In this document: positions 27,798 through 36,137 of the stretch, piece after piece
Layout: the number at the start of each line of letters is the position of its first letter
Position numbering within the stretch: position 1 is the first letter of the stretch
Origin: Mesorhizobium sp. C432A
GTDB taxonomy: Bacteria; Pseudomonadota; Alphaproteobacteria; Rhizobiales; Rhizobiaceae
DNA: 64,000 bases
Direction of reading: 5' to 3'
NCBI RefSeq assembly: GCF_030323145.1
Contig: NZ_CP100470.1
Location: 2,521,001 to 2,585,000 of the forward strand
Notes under the pieces: generated by a model
What the model was told of the DNA's origin: nothing
Databases searched by the model: none
What the model saw: only the letters and a program-made list of their open reading frames with translations
Position numbers and translations under genes: made by a program

Positions 27798-28682
27798 ATG
27801 CTGTACGATATCAGGCTTCATCTCAGCTACGATTATGACGCCGCGGCCGGCGGCAGCCGGCATCAGGTGCGTGTATTGCCGCCGACCATTGCCGGCGTGC
27901 AGCGCGTGATCGCGGCCTCGCTTTCGTTTGTGCCGACCCCATCGGAGCGCACGGATTTTGCCGATTTCTTCGGCAACAATGTCACCGCGATCGCCTTTCG
28001 CGACGTCCATGACGGGCTCGACATCAGAATGAGCGCGCGCGTGTCGGTGTCACGGCCGGAGCCTGGGCTCGACGTGTCGCCCGATCTGCAGCGCCTGCGG
28101 GAAGAACTCGGCGCCGTACGGTCACTGGCGCCGGATGCACCGCATCACTTTCTCGCCGCCAGCGATCATGCCGGCATCGATGCGGCGATCACCGCCTATG
28201 CTCGCGACAGCGCCGGCGGCTCGACGGTCGGCATGGCCATCGATCTGTGCAACCGCATCCACCGCGACTTCACCTATGACGGGGAAGCGACCACGGTGCG
28301 TACCGGGGCCAGCGATGCCTTCCGTTTGAAGCGGGGCGTGTGCCAGGACTTCTCCCACATCATGATCGCCGGCCTGCGCGGTCTAGGTATTCCTGCGGGT
28401 TATGTCAGCGGCTTCCTGCGCACCATTCCACCGAAAGGGAAGCCGCGGCTCGAAGGCGCCGATGCCATGCATGCCTGGGTCAAGGTGTGGTGTGGGCGCG
28501 ATGCCGGCTGGCAGGAATTCGACCCGACCAATGGCATGCGGGCCAGCAACGACCACATCACCGTTGGCTATGGCCGCGACTATTCCGACGTGGCTCCGAT
28601 CGTCGGCGTGCTGAAAACCACCGGCGGCCAGGTCGGCGACCAGGCCGTCGACGTCATCCCGGTCGCGCTCGAGAAGGCCTGA
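27798..28682 (+). CDS. Transglutaminase-family protein
   Basis: A 294-residue protein with an N-terminal transglutaminase N domain (IRLHLSYDYDAAAGGSRHQVRVLP) and a catalytic core. Cys182 lies in KRGVCQDFSHIMIAGLRGLGIPAGYVSG, His in AMHAWVKVWCG, and Asp in WQEFDPTNG. The ATG at 27798 gives a start 1 bp after the preceding stop. It is probably a peptidase or amide-bond-processing partner of the ATP-grasp ligase upstream. In other genomes an Anbu proteasome-like protease often follows this trio; here glycosyltransferase genes follow instead. Confidence 0.92.
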   Translation: MLYDIRLHLSYDYDAAAGGSRHQVRVLPPTIAGVQRVIAASLSFVPTPSERTDFADFFGNNVTAIAFRDVHDGLDIRMSARVSVSRPEPGLDVSPDLQRLREELGAVRSLAPDAPHHFLAASDHAGIDAAITAYARDSAGGSTVGMAIDLCNRIHRDFTYDGEATTVRTGASDAFRLKRGVCQDFSHIMIAGLRGLGIPAGYVSGFLRTIPPKGKPRLEGADAMHAWVKVWCGRDAGWQEFDPTNGMRASNDHITVGYGRDYSDVAPIVGVLKTTGGQVGDQAVDVIPVALEKA

Positions 28683-28762
28683 CAGCCTCGAAGCACAGCT
28701 TCTCAACAACGGCCATGCCCGCTATGCTCGGTCGAAACTTCGGGGAGGATCGGTCGGCAGGC

Positions 28763-29719
28763 ATGCTGATGCGGAGTTCGGTATTGACGGCAATCAGTGT
28801 CATCATCCCGGCGCACAATGCGGCGGCAACCATTGCGGCCACGCTGGCCTCGCTTCGTTCCGAAGCCGAGGTTATCGGCGAGGTGCTGCTGGTCGACGAT
28901 TCCTCCTCGGACGGGACGGCAGAAGCCGCGCTGAATGCCGCCACGCAATTCTCGTTGCCGTTGCGCGTGCTCAAGAGCAGCTGCCGGGACGCGGGCGGCT
29001 CCCGCAATGTGGCGCTGGCGCAGGCGCAATGCTCCTGGATCTACCTGATCGACGCCGACGACTTGCATCTGGAGGGCGGGCTGCGGTCGATGCTGGTCCG
29101 GGCGGGGGAGCAACCGGCCGCCGACATGGTGATCGGCGCCTACCGTCGGCGCACCGATGGCGAGAACCGGAACCTCAAGCTTCCAGCCGGCTACATAGAA
29201 GACGGTATAGCCAATGCCTCGGCCTATCTGGAAGGTCACATTCGCTCGATCGCCGTGGGCAGTGCGCTGGTTTCCCGGCGGGTCGTCGGCGACACGCGCT
29301 TCCCGACCGGGCTTGCCTATGACGAGGACACGCTGTTCTGGTCCAGGCTGATGGGCAGGGCGTCGCTTGCCCTGATCGTGCATCCCGTCATGATCTACCA
29401 CGTTTCGGCAGTGCGTTCTGATGATCGCTTCATCACCAGGCCGGTGCGCCGCTTTCTCGACTGGCGGCTGGCGCTGCGCGAGCTGACTGACTGTGGCATC
29501 CCACTGTCGTCGCTAAAGACCAGGGAGGGGCTGGTCGCCCTCAAGATCGCCCGGGTTCACTATGCGCGCGGTGATCTGGAGACGGCGGCGCGGTTCCTGA
29601 GGATCGCGGCGGCGGCGCCGAAGGTGCGGTCGAACACCTGGCGCTGCAGGCGCTACCAGCTGAAGCTGGCGCTGCGGCGCTGGTTTTCCTCTCCGCGCGT
29701 CCAGTTGCAACGTGCCTGA
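28763..29719 (+). CDS. Glycosyltransferase family 2 protein
   Basis: A 318-residue GT-A glycosyltransferase. It begins with SVIIPAHNAAATIAATLASL, followed by LLVDDSSSDGTAE and the metal-binding DADD motif in IYLIDADDLHLEGG. A YDEDTLFWSRLM segment fits the acceptor/ED motif. The start is uncertain: ATGs at 28715, 28724, 28763 and 28769 share the frame; 28763 lies 14 bp after GGGGAGG. It is the first of three overlapping glycosyltransferase genes. Donor and acceptor are unknown. Confidence 0.85.
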   Translation: MLMRSSVLTAISVIIPAHNAAATIAATLASLRSEAEVIGEVLLVDDSSSDGTAEAALNAATQFSLPLRVLKSSCRDAGGSRNVALAQAQCSWIYLIDADDLHLEGGLRSMLVRAGEQPAADMVIGAYRRRTDGENRNLKLPAGYIEDGIANASAYLEGHIRSIAVGSALVSRRVVGDTRFPTGLAYDEDTLFWSRLMGRASLALIVHPVMIYHVSAVRSDDRFITRPVRRFLDWRLALRELTDCGIPLSSLKTREGLVALKIARVHYARGDLETAARFLRIAAAAPKVRSNTWRCRRYQLKLALRRWFSSPRVQLQRA

Positions 29720-30590
29720 ATCAGCCCCGCCGCAGCTTGCCGTCATTGTCATCGGCTATCGCGCGCCGGCTCAAATCGTCGAGGCGGTGACATCCCTGCT
29801 GGATCAGGATGAGCCGCTCGAGATCATGGTGGTCAACTCGGGCGGAGGCGAGGTCATGGCGCTGCTGACCGGCGCCGGGGTCAAGGTGCCAGTGATCGAG
29901 GTCGGTCGAAGGCTGTTTGTAGGCGCAGCCCGCAATCTCGGCATTGCGGCCACCAAAGCGCCTTTCGTTGCCTTTCTTGCCGATGATTGCCTCGCCTGTT
30001 CGGGCTGGGCCGAGGCACGGATGCAGCGGCATCTGGCTGGCGACCGCGCCGTGGCGAGCGCGATGGTGAATAGCCATCCGCGCAATCTGATCGCCTGTGC
30101 GGCTCATCTGATCATGTTCATGCGACGGCTTCCCGGTCTGCCGTCGGATCGTGCGCTGCGTTACGGCGTGTCGTTCGATCGGCGGCTGTTCGATGAATAT
30201 GGCTTGTTCGATGAAACCATGCCTGCTGCCGAAGACACCGAATTCCTGGGGCGCCTGCCGCAGGAACTGCAGCCGGTCTGGGAGCCTAAGGTACAAACCG
30301 TTCATCGCAACGAAACCCGGCTGTCCAGATTGCTTGCCGATCAGTACAGGCGCGGCTGTCGCCGCGGCGATTACCTCGCAGCGTTCGCCCTGAACACTCC
30401 GTTTCGGTGTTTTCGCGACACGTTTCGCGATCGGCGGAATGCCCGCAAGCTGGCGAAGATCGGGCTTTCCGAGCGGGATCGAACTTTCGCGATGATGTCG
30501 ATGCCAATTGTCTGGCTTGCCCTGCTGGTCAAATCCGTGGGTGTCTATATTGGCGTGCGAAATCGCGTGAAAGCGGCAACAAGAAAATGA
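29712..30590 (+). CDS. Glycosyltransferase family 2 protein
   Basis: A 292-residue GT2 protein starting LAVIVIGYRAPAQIVEAVTSLLDQ. It has a nucleotide-binding region (VNSGGG), a GRRLFVGAARNLGIAATKAPFVAFLADDCLA segment in which ADD is the DxD equivalent, and AEDTEFLGRLPQ as the acceptor motif. The C-terminal hydrophobic helix (about 260-285) may associate with the membrane. The GTG start overlaps the previous gene by 8 bp, and its stop overlaps the next start (ATGA), so the three genes are translationally coupled. Confidence 0.83.
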   Translation: MPESAPPQLAVIVIGYRAPAQIVEAVTSLLDQDEPLEIMVVNSGGGEVMALLTGAGVKVPVIEVGRRLFVGAARNLGIAATKAPFVAFLADDCLACSGWAEARMQRHLAGDRAVASAMVNSHPRNLIACAAHLIMFMRRLPGLPSDRALRYGVSFDRRLFDEYGLFDETMPAAEDTEFLGRLPQELQPVWEPKVQTVHRNETRLSRLLADQYRRGCRRGDYLAAFALNTPFRCFRDTFRDRRNARKLAKIGLSERDRTFAMMSMPIVWLALLVKSVGVYIGVRNRVKAATRK

Positions 30591-31348
30591 TAACGAGCCA
30601 AATCAAGCCTCGACGCTGGCGACGGAGCCGACTGTTCTGGACGCGCCAGAGAACGGTCGCAGTTTTCAGCTATCGTTATGACGCGCATCTGGTTGCCGAT
30701 CTGATCACCAATATCGATCCGGTCGTTGACGGCTGGATTGCCTATGACGATCGCGGGGCGACCGGCGTGTTCAGCAGCGAGCCGCAGCGGCGGCGGATCT
30801 TACTCGACGCAGCGCATGAAGCTGCCGCCGACTGGATCCTGGCTATTGATCCCGATGAGCGGCTGGAACGCGGTACCGCGGAGCGGATCGGACAGCTGAC
30901 GGGGGATTACAGGCGCATGGCTTGGGGGTTCCGGCTCCGCGAATTGTATTCGCCGACCGAGTACCGGGTCGACGGGCTGTGGGCCGAAAAGTTCCAGTAT
31001 CGTCTGTTCAGAGCCTACGATCCGGCGAAGTACCGACCAGAGGACCTGCACGGGCTCTGGTATCCTCCCGATCTTGGTTTCAAGGCCCGCAACAGCGGGC
31101 TCAACCTCTATCATTTAAAGATGATGGAGCCGAAGCGGCGGATCGCCCGCCGCAATCTCTACCACCACCTGGATCCAAAGGGGCTCCTGCAGGATGTGGG
31201 CTATGACTACCTTGCCGATGAGGCAGGGGCCGTGTTCGAACAGATTCCGCCCGGGCGCGACTACCATCCGCCTCACGTCGACGATGGCGGCCTCTGGATG
31301 GCCGTGCCGGCTGGTGCCACCATTGGTGGACCCGACCACATTCCATAG
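30587..31348 (+). CDS. Glycosyltransferase-like protein (GT2-type fold)
   Basis: About 253 residues from the ATG overlapping the preceding stop. TVAVFSYRYDAHLVADLITNIDPVVDGWIAYDDRG and the ILAIDPDERLERG segment (DPDE as the DxD-type metal motif) fit GT2 proteins that start from a short nucleotide-binding strand. The YHLKMMEPKRRIARRNLYHHLDP part resembles the C-terminal acceptor end of such enzymes. The frame is open further upstream, but that region overlaps the previous gene. It is the last gene of the three-gene unit; a 63-bp gap separates it from topoisomerase IB. Confidence 0.72.
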   Translation: MITSQIKPRRWRRSRLFWTRQRTVAVFSYRYDAHLVADLITNIDPVVDGWIAYDDRGATGVFSSEPQRRRILLDAAHEAAADWILAIDPDERLERGTAERIGQLTGDYRRMAWGFRLRELYSPTEYRVDGLWAEKFQYRLFRAYDPAKYRPEDLHGLWYPPDLGFKARNSGLNLYHLKMMEPKRRIARRNLYHHLDPKGLLQDVGYDYLADEAGAVFEQIPPGRDYHPPHVDDGGLWMAVPAGATIGGPDHIP

Positions 31349-31411
31349 CAACGCGGTGGAACCAGCAGTCGGCCTGGCGCTTATCTACGAGAAAAATCTC
31401 GTGGAGCGGGC

Positions 31412-32512
31412 ATGCTGGACAAATCTGGGACGCCATCCGGCCGGTCGGCGGCCGGACAGGGGGACGATGGGGCGCCGAAGAACGGCGCGCAGACCGCTGC
31501 CGAACAGGCCTCGCTCACCTATATCAGCGACAGCGAGCCGGGGATCCGGCGCCTGAAGGCGGGCGAAGCCTTTTCCTACAAGGGCGCGAAAGGACAGGCC
31601 GTCGGCGCGGCAGCCATTGCCCGCATCAAGGCGCTGGCCATTCCGCCGGCATGGACGGATGTGTGGATCTCGCCCGATCCCGCCGGCCACATCCAGGCGA
31701 CCGGCCGCGACCAGCGCGGGCGCAAACAGTACCGCTACCATCCGCTGTGGGCCGCCGAGCGCGACGGCGCCAAATACTCCAGCCTTGTCGCCTTTGCCGA
31801 AAGCCTGCCGGAGTTGCGCCGCCGGATCGATGCCGATCTGCGCCGCCGCGGCCTGCCGGCCGAGCGCGTCGTGGCGGCAATTGTCTGGCTGCTCGACAAC
31901 ACGATGATCCGGGTCGGCAATGCCGCCTATGCCCGTGACAACAAGAGCTTTGGGCTGACGACGCTGCGCGACCGCCACGTCGACATCAAGGGATCTAGCC
32001 TGCGCTTTGCCTTCAAGGGCAAGTCCGGCAAGGAATGGAAATTGAAGCTGGTCGACCGCCGCATCGCCCGGGTCGTGCGCGGCGCGCAGGATATTCCGGG
32101 GCAGCAACTGTTCCAATATCTCGACGAGGATGGCGAGAGGCATGGAGTGCGCTCCGACGATGTCAACCGCTATATCCGCGACGCGATCGGCGCCAATTTC
32201 AGCTCCAAGCATTTCCGCACCTGGGGCGGCACCATCCATGCCGCGTCGCTGTTTGCGCGGACGGAGCTTCCCGAAAGCCAGGCGCAGACCAAGCGTGTAA
32301 TGAACGCCGTCATCGACAAGGTGGCCGAGCGGCTCGGCAACACACGCGCCGTCTGCCGCAAATGCTACATCCATCCACAGGTTTTCGAAGCCTGGGTGGA
32401 AGGGCGGCTGCTTAGCGAAATGACCGAGGCCAACAAGCGCAAGCGATCGATAGACGGTCTCGATGATGAAGAGGCTCTTGTGCTGAGATGGTTGAAGGCA
32501 AGCGAAGGCTGA
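31412..32512 (+). CDS. DNA topoisomerase IB
   Basis: A 366-residue type IB topoisomerase (poxvirus/bacterial type) that relaxes supercoils by transient 3'-phosphotyrosine linkage. The N-terminal beta domain contains IPPAWTDVWISPDPAGHIQATGRDQRGRKQYRYHP. The catalytic domain supplies Arg in NTMIRVGN, Lys in the FKGKSGKEWKL hairpin, the SKHFRTWGGT segment, and the nucleophile Tyr319 in CRKCYIHPQV. Length is normal. It is common in rhizobia as a stand-alone gene, and no operon partner is evident. Confidence 0.95.
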   Translation: MLDKSGTPSGRSAAGQGDDGAPKNGAQTAAEQASLTYISDSEPGIRRLKAGEAFSYKGAKGQAVGAAAIARIKALAIPPAWTDVWISPDPAGHIQATGRDQRGRKQYRYHPLWAAERDGAKYSSLVAFAESLPELRRRIDADLRRRGLPAERVVAAIVWLLDNTMIRVGNAAYARDNKSFGLTTLRDRHVDIKGSSLRFAFKGKSGKEWKLKLVDRRIARVVRGAQDIPGQQLFQYLDEDGERHGVRSDDVNRYIRDAIGANFSSKHFRTWGGTIHAASLFARTELPESQAQTKRVMNAVIDKVAERLGNTRAVCRKCYIHPQVFEAWVEGRLLSEMTEANKRKRSIDGLDDEEALVLRWLKASEG

Positions 32513-32543
32513 CAAAAATGGCGTAACTTTTTTGTCGACGCCA

Positions 32544-32570
32544 TGTCGGCACAGGCCCTACTGTTTCGTC
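32544..32570 (+). promoter_or_regulatory. Candidate ECF42-type promoter before the DGPF gene
   Basis: TGTCGG (32544-32549) and CGTC (32567-32570) are spaced by 17 bp, 25 bp before the DGPF start codon. ECF42 sigma factors studied in Streptomyces recognise TGTCGA and CGA/TC, so this is a one-mismatch fit. A perfect TGTCGA also occurs at 32533-32538 but has no matching -10 at proper spacing. Autoregulation is inferred. Confidence 0.4.
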
Positions 32571-32594
32571 CTTTGAGACAGAAAAGGACGTCCC

Positions 32595-32969
32595 ATGCTC
32601 TACGCTATCCTCTGCTATGCCTCCGAAGATGTCGTCTCCTCCTGGAGCAAGGCACAGGATGACGAGGTCATGGCAAAGCTCATGCATGTGCAGGAAAAAT
32701 ACGCTCAAGCCGGCCGGCTTGGGCCGGTGGCGCGGCTTTTGCCCACCACCGCCGCGACGACGCTGCGCAAGGTCAAGGGCGAATCGGTCGTCATCGACGG
32801 CCCGTTTGCCGAGACCAAGGAACAGTTCCTCGGCTTCTACACGCTGGAATGCGCCGATCTCGACGAAGCCGTCGACTTCGCGCGCGAGCTTTCCGAGGTC
32901 AATCCCAGCGGCGGATCCTATGAGATCCGACCGGTTTCCGTCTTCAACCCAACCAGAGTAGCCACATGA
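32595..32969 (+). CDS. YciI-like DGPF-domain protein
   Basis: A 124-residue ferredoxin-fold protein of the YCII/DGPF family. The namesake motif is seen as VIDGPFAETKEQFLGFYTLE (about 67-86), and the N-terminal strand is MLYAILCYAS. AAGGA precedes the ATG. Such proteins are almost always encoded next to ECF42 sigma factors and are probably their regulon members. The biochemical role is unknown. It overlaps the sigma-factor gene by 4 bp. Confidence 0.9.
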   Translation: MLYAILCYASEDVVSSWSKAQDDEVMAKLMHVQEKYAQAGRLGPVARLLPTTAATTLRKVKGESVVIDGPFAETKEQFLGFYTLECADLDEAVDFARELSEVNPSGGSYEIRPVSVFNPTRVAT

Positions 32970-34240
32970 CAGACCTCGCCTGGATAAGCTCGGCGATCAG
33001 CGCTGCCCGCCCGCAGGCTATGGGTGCGCTGCTGCGCTATTTCCGCAATCTCGATACGGCGGAGGAAGCTTTCCAGGACGCGTGCCTGAGGGCACTCAAG
33101 AACTGGCCGCAGAACGGGCCGCCGCGCGATCCTGCGGCCTGGCTGATCTTTGTCGGCCGCAACACCGGCATCGACGCGGTGCGCAAGCGCGCCAAGCAGG
33201 CGCCGATGCCGGAAGAGGACCAGATCTCGGACCTGGAAGATGCCGAGAGCGATATCGCCGAACGGCTGGACGGCGCGCACTACCGCGATGACATATTGCG
33301 GCTCTTGTTCATCTGCTGCCATCCGGATCTGCCGCCTACGCAGCAGATCGCGGTGGCGCTGCGCATCGTCTCCGGTCTCACCGTCAAGCAGATCGCGCGT
33401 GCGTTCCTGGTCGGCGAAAGCGCCATGGAACAGCGCATCACGCGCGCCAAGGCGCGCATTGCCGATGCCGGCGTGCCGTTCGAGACGCCCGGCGCGGTCG
33501 AGCGCTCGGAGCGGCTCGCCGCCGTTGCCGCCATGGTCTATCTGATCTTCAACGAAGGTTATTCCACCAACAGCGGCGAGGCGCCGGCGCGTGCGCCGCT
33601 TTGCGAGGAGGCGATCCGGCTGGCGCGCCTGTTGCTGCGGCTGTTCCAGACCGAACCGGAGATCATGGGCCTGACGGCATTGCTTTTGCTGCAGCATGCG
33701 CGCGCGCCGGCCCGCTTCGACGAGAATGGCGAGATCGTGCTGCTCGACGACCAGGACCGCTCGCTGTGGAGCCGCAAGATGATCGACGAAGGCCTGGCGC
33801 TGGTCGACAAGGCCCTGCGCCACCAGAAGCCCGGACCCTACCAGGTGCAGGCGGCGATCGCCGCCCTTCATGCGCGGGCGGCAACCCCCGAGGAGACCGA
33901 CTGGACCGAGATCGACCTGCTCTACAGCCTGCTGGAGGCGATGCAACCTTCGCCGGTGGTGACGCTGAACCGCGCGGTTGCGGTCGCCAAGGTGCGCGGG
34001 CCGGAAGCTGCCCTTGCCATGATCGAGCCGCTTGGCGAGAGGCTGTCCGGCTATTTCCACTTCTTCGGCCTCAAGGGCGGTCTGTTGATGCAGCTCGGCC
34101 GTGGCGAAGAGGCGCGTGTCGCCTTCGATCGCGCCATTGCGTTGGCCAACACGGCAGCGGAAGCCGCCCATATCCGCATGCATATCGACCGGCTGATGCG
34201 GGACGGAGCCGTGAAGGCGCCGGCGAAGACAGCGCACTAA
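32966..34240 (+). CDS. ECF42-type RNA polymerase sigma factor with C-terminal DUF6596/TPR-like extension
   Basis: A 424-residue protein. Sigma region 2 (about 10-80, RYFRNLDTAEEAFQDACLRALKNWP) and region 4 (about 110-160, VKQIARAFLVGESAMEQRITRAKARI) give the sigma function. The long C-terminal part (about 175-420) has the family signature YLIFNEGYSTNSG and helical TPR-like repeats ending in TVEAALAMIEPLGERL-type motifs. There is no adjacent anti-sigma factor; in this group the C-terminal extension itself is thought to control activity. The gene is translationally coupled to the DGPF gene. Confidence 0.92.
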   Translation: MTDLAWISSAISAARPQAMGALLRYFRNLDTAEEAFQDACLRALKNWPQNGPPRDPAAWLIFVGRNTGIDAVRKRAKQAPMPEEDQISDLEDAESDIAERLDGAHYRDDILRLLFICCHPDLPPTQQIAVALRIVSGLTVKQIARAFLVGESAMEQRITRAKARIADAGVPFETPGAVERSERLAAVAAMVYLIFNEGYSTNSGEAPARAPLCEEAIRLARLLLRLFQTEPEIMGLTALLLLQHARAPARFDENGEIVLLDDQDRSLWSRKMIDEGLALVDKALRHQKPGPYQVQAAIAALHARAATPEETDWTEIDLLYSLLEAMQPSPVVTLNRAVAVAKVRGPEAALAMIEPLGERLSGYFHFFGLKGGLLMQLGRGEEARVAFDRAIALANTAAEAAHIRMHIDRLMRDGAVKAPAKTAH

Positions 34241-34415
34241 GCCTGTTCCTCCTCTGGCTCAATCGTGCAATCCCGGCTTGGACCATGCCGGGGTGGCGAT
34301 TTTCCCCTGAAACGAGTAATGGCACGCCATGACAGCGCCTGCGGCATGCGGGCGATAATGGCGCCAAGGCTCGACCGCCGCCCTATGATGGCGAGCGGAT
34401 CTGAAAGGGATAAAA

Positions 34416-35930
34416 ATGACGATAGCGAAGGAAACGGCCGAACTTCTGGCGAAACTGGGTGTGGCCAAGGACGCGCTGACCGGCGGCGACCTCGTCGTGC
34501 GCAGCCCGGTGACGGGTGAACAGATCGCGGCGCTGAAGACGATTTCGCCGGCCGATGCGGCCAAGACCATCGATGCCGCGCACACGGCGTTCCAGGCCTG
34601 GCGGATGGTGCCGGGTCCCCGACGCGGCGAACTGGTGCGGCTGCTCGGCGAGGAGTTGCGCGCGCACAAAACCGAGCTTGGCCGGCTGGTGTCGATCGAG
34701 GTCGGCAAGATCCCGTCGGAAGGCCTCGGCGAAGTTCAGGAAATGATCGACATCTGCGATTTCGCCGTCGGCCTTTCCCGCCAGCTCTACGGTCTAACCA
34801 TCGCCACCGAGCGTCCGGGACATCGCATGATGGAGACCTGGCATCCGCTCGGCGTCGTCGGCGTCATTTCGGCCTTCAACTTCCCGGTCGCGGTGTGGTC
34901 GTGGAACGCGGCGCTCGCGCTGGTCTGCGGCGACGCCGTGGTGTGGAAGCCCTCGGAAAAGACGCCGCTGACGGCGCTCGCCTGCGAGGCGATTTTTGCC
35001 GGCGCGGTCAAGCGCTTCGGCGCAGATGCGCCGCATGGCCTGGCACCGGTGCTGATTGGCGACCGCTCCGTCGGCGAGATCCTGGTCGACCACCCGAAGG
35101 TGGCGCTGGTTTCGGCCACCGGCTCGACCCGCATGGGCCGGGATGTCGGCCCGCGGCTGGCCAAGCGCTTTGCCCGCGCCGTGCTCGAGCTCGGCGGCAA
35201 CAATGCCGGCATCGTCTGCCCGACCGCCGATCTCGACATGGCGCTGCGCGCCATCGCCTTTGGCGCCATGGGCACCGCGGGCCAGCGCTGCACGACGCTG
35301 CGGCGCCTGTTCGTGCATGACAGCGTCTATGACACGCTGCTGCCGCGGCTGAAGAAGGCCTATGAGAGCGTCTCGGTCGGCAACCCGCTGGAGACGTCTT
35401 CGCTCGTCGGGCCGCTGATCGACAAGGCGGCGTTCGACGCCATGCAAAAGGCGCTCAAGGAAGCCACCGCTCACGGCGGCAAGCTGACCGGCGGTTCGCG
35501 GGTCGAGAATGGCCATCCCGATGCCTATTACGTGCATCCGGCGCTAGTCGAAATGCCGAAGCAGGTGGCTCCCGTTACCGAAGAAACCTTCGCGCCGATC
35601 CTCTATGTAATGAAGTACTCCGATTTCGATGCCGTGCTCGACGAGCACAATGCGGTCGGCGCCGGACTGTCGTCGTCGATCTTCACCCGCGACCTGCAGG
35701 AATCCGAGCGCTTCCTCGGCGTCGATGGTTCGGATTGCGGCATCGCCAACGTCAACATCGGCACGTCGGGCGCCGAGATCGGCGGCGCGTTCGGCGGCGA
35801 GAAGGAAACCGGCGGCGGCCGCGAGAGCGGCTCCGATGCCTGGAAGGCCTATATGCGCCGCGCCACCAACACGGTGAACTATTCCAAGGCGCTGCCGCTG
35901 GCGCAGGGCGTGTCATTCGACATCGATTGA
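34416..35930 (+). CDS. amaB: ALDH7-type aldehyde dehydrogenase (L-piperidine-6-carboxylate / aminoadipate-semialdehyde dehydrogenase)
   Basis: A 504-residue NAD-dependent enzyme of the ALDH7 (antiquitin/AmaB/Pcd) group. The general base is Glu258 (VLELGGNN) and the nucleophile Cys292 (GTAGQRCTTLRR). The NAD-binding segment is GSTRMGRDVG. MMETWHPLGVVGVISAFNFPVAVWSWN and the C-terminal GAEIGGAFGGEKETGGGRESGSDAWKAYMRR are diagnostic of this group rather than betaine or succinate-semialdehyde enzymes. It oxidises 2-aminoadipate 6-semialdehyde to aminoadipate in lysine catabolism. GGGATAAAA precedes the ATG. The gene symbol is by family. Confidence 0.85.
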   Translation: MTIAKETAELLAKLGVAKDALTGGDLVVRSPVTGEQIAALKTISPADAAKTIDAAHTAFQAWRMVPGPRRGELVRLLGEELRAHKTELGRLVSIEVGKIPSEGLGEVQEMIDICDFAVGLSRQLYGLTIATERPGHRMMETWHPLGVVGVISAFNFPVAVWSWNAALALVCGDAVVWKPSEKTPLTALACEAIFAGAVKRFGADAPHGLAPVLIGDRSVGEILVDHPKVALVSATGSTRMGRDVGPRLAKRFARAVLELGGNNAGIVCPTADLDMALRAIAFGAMGTAGQRCTTLRRLFVHDSVYDTLLPRLKKAYESVSVGNPLETSSLVGPLIDKAAFDAMQKALKEATAHGGKLTGGSRVENGHPDAYYVHPALVEMPKQVAPVTEETFAPILYVMKYSDFDAVLDEHNAVGAGLSSSIFTRDLQESERFLGVDGSDCGIANVNIGTSGAEIGGAFGGEKETGGGRESGSDAWKAYMRRATNTVNYSKALPLAQGVSFDID

Positions 35931-36137
35931 GATGCTGCGCCCGGCTTTTGACCAGTTGATCCACCCGAACCCGTCGGGCGGATCGCTGCCGCTCGCGCGG
36001 ATCGTTCCGCTTTCAGGCTTCGCCCCCGCTGTCCAGATGTCCGTATCCCGACGGCGGAAAGGCCACCTCGGCCATGCGCCCGGACGGGTCCTCGCGGTCG
36101 GCACGATCGGCTGCGCAACAGCGTCTGCGCCGAACGT

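Noticed and set aside
31385..32515. Minus-strand 376-codon frame opposite topoisomerase IB
   Set aside because: Antisense of a gene with a complete topoisomerase IB active site; no domain found.
32918..34237. Minus-strand 439-codon frame opposite the ECF42 sigma factor
   Set aside because: Mirrors the sigma-factor gene almost end to end, with a low-complexity Arg/Gln-rich translation.
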